Part shown: piece after piece, positions 56,514 to 64,000 of the stretch
Numbering within the stretch: position 1 is the stretch's first letter
How the letters are laid out: each line of letters starts with the position of its first letter
Assembly (NCBI RefSeq): GCF_022605165.1
Contig: NC_063069.1
Span: 62,001-126,000 of the forward strand
Source: Purpureocillium takamizusanense
Taxonomy: Eukaryota > Ascomycota > Sordariomycetes > Hypocreales > Ophiocordycipitaceae
Direction: 5' to 3'
Length of the DNA: 64,000 bases
Notes under the pieces: model-generated
Database searches by the model: none
The model's input: the letters and a program-made list of their open reading frames with translations, nothing else
What the model was told of the DNA's origin: nothing
Translations under genes and position numbers: made by a program

Positions 56514-57002
56514 GAAGTTTATGAGAATCACTATTCACGCATATCCTTATTCTGGATAATCCCCTCCGAGTACTGCTGCTGTGGGTGAGACGTTCACTAC
56601 TAGTGGGCAGCATCGATGGCGGATGTGGAAGATGACCGCGCTGCTGCGTAAAGAAGTCTGAGAAGTCTGGACTCGTACGCCGACTCCAGCTACCGCTACT
56701 ACCAAGATAGGATAGACGAATGTGACCGTTGTGTTGAGAAACCTCCTCACAGGCTGGCCGGCCCCCAACGTACATGTTGGGGCATTCAGCCACGGGCCTC
56801 GGCGTAGGATCCTGTCCTGTGCAGAGGAGTAAGGATCAGTGACGTGAGGAGAAAAGGACTTGGTTTCCAGGAATCCCCCCCCGGGGGCCGAGGGAGGCCA
56901 TGTAACCGTTAAATTGGTCTCCAAGGGCTGGTCCAACGGGTATATTATTTCCAAGATCAGGGCTGCATTGCGGCGGGGGATTGTCTTTGTAGTCTGGGAG
57001 GC

Positions 57003-57060
57003 GCTGTTGCTCCCACCGGGAAAGGTGGCTTTCCTGATCGGGTAAGGCGCCCTTGCCGCC
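57003..57060. repeat. Dispersed repeat, copy B
   Basis: Its reverse complement matches 36569-36626 at about 52 of 58 positions. It ends 45 bp before a TATA box, which suggests a promoter-bearing terminal repeat of an element. Confidence 0.75.
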
Positions 57061-57105
57061 ATTCGCCCGCCACCCTTGCTGTGCCCCTCCATCACCGCGT
57101 GCCCG

Positions 57106-57114
57106 TATATATAG
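57106..57114 (+). promoter_or_regulatory. Orphan TATA box
   Basis: The bases are TATATATAG, followed within 30 bp by CT-rich initiator-like sequence. No convincing coding region follows. Confidence 0.4.
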
Positions 57115-58261
57115 CCCCGACCTCATCCTCCCTCCTCGACCTTGTACTCTCGACTTTCTCTGCTCCTCGTTTCCCCCCCTCAGCTCCGGCCACCATGCTC
57201 CCTGCGCCTCCTTCGCTTCGCCATTCCTCCCTACGCCAAGCCTCCATCTAGCAGGATCTTCTGCTTGTCATTTCCGACCAGGGGACGGCGCGTGTCACCT
57301 TTCCGCGGTGTTTGGGCCGAGCGAGGCTTGGAGCGTGCCCGTAAGTGATGCCCTCGTCGTTTTGGCCGCAATGCTTCCTGCGTCTGTTCTGTCGGCCCAT
57401 CCCGTCTGTAGACTCTCTTCTGCTAACTTTCTCGGCTCGCGTCTCTTAGACAGCACCGTCTGCTTGAGTAACCTGCCTCTGACCCGACCGACCTTGCCGT
57501 CTTTCGATGCGGAGTCACTCCAACTCCGCTCAGCTACCAATGCCGACACGAATGAGCAGATGAACGCAATCGGCCCTCGTCCAATGGCAAAAATCCCGCA
57601 TGATACGACCTGCGCCCGATGGGTACACCGAGTCGCCGTCTAGCACGGTTACGACCGGCGCGGCCGACATCCGACATCCGACACCCTTGACGGGCTGAAG
57701 TATGCCTCGCCCGCATCTTGAAATGACACGTCCCAGGAGACGGTCTCGGGCAGGAACTTCTGTCGCGGGAGACGCGCCAAAGGTTGATCCATGATGACGC
57801 TCCTCAGACCGTCTTGATTGGTCTGCTTTGCTGTCAATGACGGTCTGTTGGTCATTCATCCAAGTTGGTGTGGACCGAGGGTACTGTTTGATTGGGCTTC
57901 GTGAACGAAGCTGACACAGAGGTGCATCGATAGATCAGAACGGAAGATGGCCGAGGCCGCGCGGACCTTGGCTGCCGACTGTGAGGCAGACACGGTATTA
58001 TCATCATGGTGAGATTAGGCTGACTTCGGAGGTGGCGAGCGCACATCGTGGTGATGCAGGGAGCCGACGTGACGTGGGTATTCGGCGATGCCACTCAAGG
58101 CGGCGCAACCTCCGCCGTCGTGGCACAGCGACGGCTGTGGTCAAGTCGATGGCGCGCTGCAACACTGGACGGTCCGAGGCAAGCGTCGGAGGATGCGGGT
58201 TGCTGGAAGAGCATTTGAGGACGAGCGGCAGTCGGCATAATGTCGAGCCGCCGGCTCCCGT

Positions 58262-58269
58262 TATATAAG
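58262..58269 (+). promoter_or_regulatory. TATA box of the 509-aa gene
   Basis: The bases are TATATAAG, 97 nt before the ATG at 58366. Confidence 0.55.
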
Positions 58270-58365
58270 ACTTGCCTTTCGGCCAGCGATCTTACGAGAC
58301 TGCACGCCCAGCACGCTCAACTCAACATTCTCTCGCCAGCAAGGACCTCGGCTTTTACATACACA

Positions 58366-59948
58366 ATGGCTCCCTTGGGGTCTCTCGACAGCCAGGCATT
58401 CTGGCATCCTCCAGTCTCGGTGCACACGCGCAGAGGCCCCTTCACAAACCAGCTTCGCGCCCCCGAGGAGAAGCGTCAAACTCTTGCAACACGGTGTGCT
58501 CCCCAGACTTCTCCACTGGCACAAACGGTAGAAGACCGTTCCTCAACGGCCCGATCGTGGACTTCCATTGACGTGATATCAATATCCTCTGACGACGAGT
58601 CTGATATGGGCGAGTACAACGATTGTGATGCCGACGGCGGTTTATATGACCAGGTGTCCGGGGAGTCGGACCCAGACGAGTCGCTTCCATCAATCTCGGC
58701 GCTTGTCTCGTCAACAGCTACGTCACGGCAGAATCACAACAAGCACACAGGTGAGCGGTGCCAGCAACACAAAACGGATCAATTGCTAAAGGAATTCGTC
58801 AAGAGAACTCATCTGAGGGGTTTGACGGGTCGAAGGTTGCCGGCGGTTCGGATGCCTTGGCTTGCCCTGTTGCGGACCAGCTTAGCCCGGCACCTGACTC
58901 CGAGGCGGCACCTCCCACTTCGGCCCCGAGCAGCTCTCAGCGTTCCTCGCCACTCATGACCCCCTTCCTGCAGCCTGGTCCTACTACATCATACCGAGAG
59001 GATGAGCTACACCATCAGCATGCGGACACATCACCCGATCAGCCCGTTTTCGTGACCAGCGGCACTCAGCCACGTGCTTCGCAATCTCCGAGGGACAAAC
59101 CATTACTGCTAAGTCAGTCTGGCCACTACTCGAAACGCAGTGCCGGGGACGAACAGGATGACGTCGAAGACTCTCAAAGTGATGCCGGCCTCCGTCTTGT
59201 CGCCCAATCTGCTCTTGCCCTTCCCTCGGCGGCAAACTCTAGCTGCGCAAGCCTTGACCGGAGAAGCTCGAATGAAGGAATTGCCAAGCACCCAGCAGCG
59301 GGCCAATCCGTCTCTCCCCGCCGTCGTCGCTCGACGCCACCGCCTCAAGGGCGAACGCGGGGCCCACGCCGGAAAGCCAGTATCGATGGCCAGTGTGCCA
59401 GTGAGTCTGATGGACTCAACCAAGACGAGCAACTCGGATCGCAGGAGCATCGTGGCGCCAGGACCAAGCATAACCTTCGGCTACATCCACCGAAGAAGCG
59501 TTTCTTCGGGGAATGTACGGACAGCGAAGACGACAGCGATCTTCTAGTCCGTAAACGTCGCAGAGTCCCAGTTCCTGCTTCCAGACGGCGGGATGCACAG
59601 CGTGATTCTGAACCGCCTAGAGTTTGCGGCCCGTCTGGTGCAAGTGGAGAGAAAAGAGGCAGAGAATACAGTGACGGAGCTGCCGCTGCTACGGGCTCTG
59701 CGCATGCAGCCATTGCGATGTACGAGGAATGGCCACTCTCTGATGCAATCCTGAAGTGCGTCCAGGACAACGGCACAGCGACGTTCCAGCTGCAATTCAC
59801 AAGGACCACTGGGTGTGGGGCACATGTTCCCCAAGCTCAACCAGCTACCACGGGCCATCGATCGTCAAAGAGAGTCCGAGGCAAGCTCGTGGCTCGGAAA
59901 GGGCGACCGAGAGTGCGCCGGGCGCCAACATTTAAAGGATCGGCCTAG
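58366..59948 (+). CDS. Hypothetical basic, nuclear-type protein, 509 aa
   Basis: The exons are 58366-58750 and 58804-59948, joined across a 53-nt intron (GTGAGC ... CTAAAG ... CAAG). The protein starts MAPLGSLDSQAFWHPPVSVH and contains an acidic SIDVISISSDDESDMGEY stretch that resembles a SUMO-interacting motif. It also has many Ser/Arg-rich low-complexity segments, basic clusters (VRKRRRVP; KKRFFGE) that look like nuclear localisation signals, and a short conserved-looking block YEEWPLSDAILKCVQDNGTA at about 440-460. The C-terminal tail is basic (RSSKRVRGKLVARKGRPRVR). The arrangement recalls fungal hypothetical proteins with a C-terminal Myb- or AT-hook-like end, but I cannot name a family. 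A TATA box and short leader support expression. Confidence 0.6.
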
Positions 59949-60360
59949 CTTGAAGACCGGCCATGATAGCAGCATCTACAAAACTGGACAGCCTTCTTTC
60001 CCGGCATGCTCTCTTGCATGGGCAAAGCGGGGTGAGATAACCTTACTTGGCTTGGGATGTGTCACCCTCCCAAGTCGTGGTTCATTTGCTTGGTGTATTT
60101 GAATTGGCTTGGGTTTGGTGCGACCGCGGACGTTTCGGCAACCCGAGTGAAAACGTCGCCATCACCCTCCACCAAGGTGTTCTTGCTACGAAAGCACGCC
60201 GATGGACGAAATGTAACTAATAGGGTGGCGGTGTTGGCCAGCCAGAGTCGGCAGAAGGCGACGATGGCTGACATTTGCGCTCGGCCGGCACGCTAGGTAG
60301 CTTTCCACTCAGGACCCTTGAGTGGATGAAAAGGAATTCAGGCTATCTCTGCCGGATACC
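59949..60360. other. Intergenic region
   Basis: No feature is seen between the 509-aa gene and the collagen-like remnant. Confidence 0.5.
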
Positions 60361-61030
60361 TAAAACGAATTCCTGCCATTGATGGTCTTCGCCATGCGGC
60401 CCCTGCGTTCCTGCTGGACCCTAATCTCCAGGAGGACCCTGGATGCCGGGTGGCCCTTGAGGACCTGCCGGACCTTGGATTCCGGCGAGGCCAATGTCAC
60501 CCCTTGACGTCCCGGTTCTCCTTGAGGACCTGCGGGACCGGGTGGGCCACGATTGCCTTCCTGTCCGTCGTTTTCCGGGACGCCCATCCCGGCCGTCACG
60601 CCCATCATGGCCCATTCGTCCGTCCCATCTATCTCGTCCGTCCCATCTATCTCATCCGCATCACCGGGGGGTCCTTGATTCCCTTGAGAGCCCAGCTCCC
60701 CTACAGGCCCTCGTGGACCAGTCGGCCCAAGTCTACCGCGGCAACTGCGCACAGCACCACATCGACAGGATTCCACGCATCATTGCACGGCGTTGCTTTG
60801 GTGTGCCTCACGGGCCCTTTCCGGCAGACACAAGCGATAATGAGTCCTAGAAGAAACACACCAAGAAGAACGCCGACAAGTATGGCGACTTTGTCATCGC
60901 TCATTCGGCCAGTGCTAGCACTGGTCTGCTGCGTTGGGGCCGTCCCGGCTGTGGGGGTAGTTTTGTCATTCCCAGTACGTGTGCCCTCTAATAATATGGT
61001 CTTGGTGTGAGTTTGCCAGTCTCTTGTCAC
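60361..61030 (-). pseudogene. Broken collagen-like (Gly-X-Y) gene with a membrane segment
   Basis: On the minus strand a Thr/Ser-rich stretch (TTPTAGTAPTQQTSASTG) and a transmembrane helix (VAILVGVLLGVFLLGLIIAC, about 60890-60840) are followed by collagen-type triplets. These are spread over different frames: GPTGPRGPVGELGSQGNQG in one, GHDGRDGRDGRPG in another, GNRGPPGPAGPQGEPGRQG back in the first, and GLAGIQGPAGPQGPPGIQG in a third. The third ends at an in-frame TAG, after which GPAGTQGPHGE continues. At least three frame changes plus a stop indicate decay. A short intron (donor GTGCAA, acceptor GCGCAG at about 60736) could join the membrane part to the first Gly-X-Y block, so the 5' part might still be expressed. 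Confidence 0.6.
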
Positions 61031-61910
61031 GGTGAAAGTAACGAAGCGGAAATCGGAGGCAACAACTTTCTTGGGCAGATTTGTGCAACAGGACTTCTGA
61101 AGGGGAGGGTCGTGCTCGGTTGATGGCCATTGCCACTGTCAACGTTAACGTTTCACGCGATACTAGTATGTTGAAAGCATAGTTGTCAACCGCCCGGTGC
61201 GTTTGGCAGCGACTTCTGGGTCGGTAGGCGGGAGGATATGTCTATTGCCCGTGCCATGAGCCTCCGTCTTTCGTACCGAATCGTTCATTCAGCCACCTTG
61301 GCTAGCCACGCAATAGGCCAGCTTCTGCTGCACGTGCATGCCGTTCGAACCAACAGAATAAAGCACCCAACCAGATGCTGACACGACATGGAAATGTCGA
61401 CGCGGGGTATGTACTATCGTGCAGACAAGTCGTGTCGTTTCCCCAGGTGCATGTCCAGCTTACGCCGCGCCCGGGCCGTCCCGCAGGTCATTCAGCCGTT
61501 CATGCAGCAACACGGACATCTTGCCGCACCACTCGGGGGAGACGCTCCACTGAGCGCCACGCAGCTGCGGCTTCGTTTTCGTCGCAACGACGACCCGTGT
61601 CAAGCTTCTAGGAAAGCTCAAGCTTGTCGCCTGTCTACGCATCCTTGCGGCTGTGCCGCATTAGGTCGCATCCGTGCAAGCCTGTCGACGTGATTCTTTA
61701 TGTGCCGCCCGGTTCTGCGACAATTCCGACCTTACCAGTCGACTGTCGCTATTGCCTATCCTGCGCGTACCTGACGGTGCTCAAACTAGGTCGTGCCCTG
61801 TCCCTTTCCCGATCACGAAGACTACAGAATCCAGATTGATTAAAACAAACTCCCTAAGATAGATCGTTGCCCATCTTCATCACGCTTAATCATGACCTCC
61901 CTCATCATTC
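61031..61910. other. Intergenic region
   Basis: No supportable gene. Short frames only. Confidence 0.5.
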
Positions 61911-62274
61911 CTAACCTGCCCCCCTTTCCAGGAATGCTGTCCTCGCCATCATAGTATCCTCCGCAAAGTCACAACTTCTCATGCCTTGCCGCTTGCGTGC
62001 TTTGTCCTTCTCTGGACCCGTAGTATTGCCCCAGTCCAGCCGTCTCTTGTTGGGCACAAGATGCTCAAGCGGGCGTCTTGCCTGTTCAAGCAATCTAGCA
62101 CGCTCAAAGTCGATCATCATCACGCCATTCGTCTCCCTGTTGACCAGCATGTTGGCGCTTCGTACATCTCTATGCGCCACGCCTTCCTTATGAATCGCCC
62201 GCAGGGATGCTAGCGCCTTGGCCTCAAGGGTTGCTTTCGCGCTGCCTGAGGCGTCGACGGCCTCGTCAACTGTG
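61911..62274 (-). pseudogene. Truncated protein kinase-like fragment
   Basis: The minus strand encodes ATLEAKALASLRAIHKEG followed by the catalytic loop VAHRDVRSANMLVN and the metal-binding position MIDFERARLLEQ (DFE in place of DFG). It then runs to a stop at 61911. The N-lobe (glycine loop, VAIK lysine) is absent. Upstream the frame ends in a 16-base poly-C tract (62275-62290), beyond which no kinase sequence is visible. HRD-V-R-x-x-N with DFE is typical of the divergent kinase-like proteins abundant in filamentous fungi. It is a gene fragment or a pseudogene, or the poly-C tract may hide an assembly gap. Confidence 0.55.
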
Positions 62275-62290
62275 CCCCCCCCCCCCCCCC
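62275..62290. repeat. C16 homopolymer
   Basis: Sixteen consecutive C lie exactly where the kinase-like frame loses its homologous upstream part. Confidence 0.9.
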
Positions 62291-62388
62291 GGTCAATTAG
62301 TTATACGTCCGTGCCGTGCGACAGCCTGCATTGAGGCAAGCGGAGGAGACACCAGCATCCGCAAACCCATGACAGCTCCGTCGACTTG

Positions 62389-64000
62389 TCATGTTCTGGG
62401 TCGGCCTTGATTGCAGCTGAAGCAAGTATCGACTATCGGAGAGACGCCGATTGAGGAAGGAGCAGGGTCGAGAATGTCACGGCCGGCTTCCTCAACGGCC
62501 AGACTCAGCTGCACTGACGCGCTGACAAAGTACGGTAGGAAAGGAGACCCATTTCTCAGGCCAAATGCAGCGGTGTACGACTGCGACAACCCGACAATAG
62601 AATGCGCCGCTTGAAGGCATATTTCGCGGGGCCGAACGTTGAGGTCCTGCCGAACGTCGAGAAATGGGCGGAAGAGGCAAAGCAGGCAATATTGGTAGTA
62701 CATACTAAGAAAGACGTTAGAACCCTGATCATTACAGAAATATGCAAGTCTACGCATGAATATTTGTCAAAATGTAGAAGTTTCTTACTGGATAAATAGG
62801 CCGAAGGGCGAATTGCTGCTGCCCTTCTTGAGCAGGGCAAAGAGGCTCTGGTACCAGTCGAGACACCGGGTATATACGGCCATTACTTGGCTCGCCCCGA
62901 CGTACGTGGCCGGATCCCGCATTCGGGACGACGCGACCATCTTATAGACCCACTCAGTCAACTGGAATATCTTAGCCGGGATGAGCTGCAAGTTGTAGAG
63001 CTGCGATATGTGGGCATCCGGGATCTCGTCTGGGCGTTGCTGTCAGCAACAGAGTACGTCTACCGTGGCCGTGGCACCAGGCAAGCTAACTCACGAGTAT
63101 TGCACTCTACGAGGCAAGGCGTGCCGCTGCCACAGCTCTGGTCGAGGACAATACCATCGTCTTGAAGGACGTTGGCATATTGGCCGGCGTGCCGTATCGC
63201 CGTCAGTTTTAGTATCCTGACCGGTCAGCGTATTGGCTAGAACACACCGCTGCAAAGTCGCCGAGGGATCTTCCCTTAGAGAGGATGCAGCGGCCGCTTA
63301 CCGTTTCAAGGAGATGGAACCGCAGTACGCCATAGCGAGAACGCGAGCGTATTGTTTCTCCTGCGTGCCCATAGGTGACTCCTGCAGGCAAAGCGTCGTC
63401 ATAGATGCGGCAAACACTTCAGCCTGAACCGCCGCATCGGCTTCATGACCGCAGCTGAGGTGATATATCGATAGTATCCCCAGAGCTTGGATATCTGGCA
63501 GGGTGAGCGAGTGTGCGCCGCCCTTGACGAGGGCCTCTGCCTCTTCAAAAAGGGCCAGATCATCCGGTGAGTTTGGCATGGACGCGAAGTTCTCTCTGCC
63601 GTCTTGTTGCTGACGTTGGTGCTCGTCTAAGTTGACGGTTCGAATAGCCAGGGCAAGTAGGGCATTGACTAGAGCGGATGAGCAGTACCGACTGTTTCCA
63701 GTTGTGTAGTCGTGCAGGAACGGCTCCTTGCACACTAGGCAAAAAGGAAGGTAGTCCCAGGTGAGAAGCGATTCGAGAAGCTTCCGCACGCCTGCCTCTG
63801 CCCATCCGGTCCGCGTCCACTTGTCGACGAGCGGCAGTGACAGCCCCTCCTCGCCCGTTGGCGGAGATACGGAGAGTATCCAGCTGGGAATCGAGAGGGG
63901 CATCAGGCTCTGTGTCGCAAAATCTTCAATATCGCAGGCCTTGGCAAACAGGTTGCGCTCGCTATTCCTCGTTGGAGACCCTTCGTCTCTGGTTGTCCGA
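62389..64000 (-). CDS. Zn2Cys6-type fungal transcription factor (partial, N terminus beyond the right edge)
   Basis: Exons on the minus strand are 64000 (incomplete)-63302, 63216-63095, 63029-62789 and 62704-62389. Junction phases are all consistent. The readable part is the fungal-specific regulator middle domain: KLLESLLTWDYLPF, EPFLHDYTTGNSRYCSSALV, LSIYHLSCGHEADAAVQAEV, DEIPDAHISQLYNLQLIPAK and HMYYQYCLLCLFRPFLDV, then PREICLQAAHSIVGLSQSY. This is the layout of regulators with an N-terminal Zn2Cys6 DNA-binding domain, which would lie outside the window. After SASVQLSLAVEE the frame ends within about 40 residues, shorter than the usual C terminus, so it may be truncated. Its distance (about 6 kb) allows but does not prove a role in controlling the diterpene cluster. 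Confidence 0.78.

Larger units (their letters stand above)
56514..58365. other. Intergenic region right of the diterpene cluster, with repeat copy B and an orphan promoter
   Basis: It holds repeat copy B (57003-57060), a strong TATA at 57106-57114 followed by CT-rich sequence, a GCTAAC ... TCTTAG intron-end-like string at about 57420-57450, and a plus-strand frame 57053-57643 with no family features. No protein gene is supported. Confidence 0.5.

Noticed and set aside
57053..57643. Plus-strand open frame of 196 codons after repeat copy B
   Set aside because: The Pro/Ser/Leu-rich translation comes from CT-rich promoter-like DNA and no family is recognisable.
1..64000. tRNA, rRNA or CRISPR features
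   Set aside because: I scanned for tRNA T-loop/B-box-like strings and regularly spaced repeats and saw no convincing candidate. The GTTCGA-like occurrences (for example 9949 and 12091) lack the rest of a cloverleaf.

Overview
This is a gene-dense, GC-rich chromosome segment from a filamentous ascomycete. Introns are short (about 45-225 nt) with GTRNGT donors and CTRAC-like branch points. The housekeeping genes are Pezizomycotina-like in structure: RPB2, CTNNBL1-like, VMA10, PET117 and the LepA-type GTPase GUF1. The mix of DUF3328/UstYa, fungal CPS/KS and Zn2Cys6 genes suggests Sordariomycetes, plausibly Hypocreales, but the species cannot be fixed from the sequence. Exon structures were joined by hand from reading frame, splice signals and family motifs.

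Layout. 1-3.96 kb: no supportable gene. 3.96-5.5 kb: indoleamine 2,3-dioxygenase. 5.8-6.8 kb: GH45 endoglucanase. 8.0-12.1 kb: an S66 (LD-carboxypeptidase/MccF-like) peptidase, a 98-aa secreted repeat protein with a Kex2 site, and a divergently transcribed UstYa-family (DUF3328) gene. 13.2-33.4 kb: housekeeping block with RPB2, PET117, VMA10, CTNNBL1-like, a MIT-domain protein, GUF1, a histidine phosphatase and a YcjY-like alpha/beta hydrolase. 34.9-42.3 kb: an isopropylmalate dehydrogenase gene with a probable GC-AG intron, a 36-residue two-CxxC mini-protein, an unrecognised 555-aa protein and a secreted 8-cysteine peptide precursor. 44.4-56.5 kb: diterpenoid gene cluster (P450, GGPP synthase, sulfotransferase-like protein, second P450, bifunctional CPS/KS-type cyclase). 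58.3-64 kb: a basic nuclear-type hypothetical protein, a broken collagen-like gene, a truncated kinase fragment, and a Zn2Cys6-type regulator that runs off the right edge.

How genes may work together. The cluster contains a complete minimal diterpene route. GGPP synthase would supply GGPP, the CPS/KS-like enzyme (D-A-D-D and D-E-x-x-E motifs both present) would cyclise it, the two P450s would oxidise it, and the Sulfotransfer_4-type protein could decorate it. The cyclase and second P450 share a 1.0-kb bidirectional promoter region. A 58-bp repeat lies in inverted orientation at 36.6 kb and 57.0 kb, outside both sides of this region.

The most intriguing candidate for an undescribed system is at 8.0-12.1 kb. 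A secreted, Kex2-site-containing repeat precursor lies head-to-head with a UstYa-family oxidase and immediately upstream of an MccF-like peptidase. This resembles a minimal dikaritin-type RiPP locus, but with cores unlike the known ones. A second peptide candidate is the 8-Cys Kex2-processed precursor at 42.1 kb.
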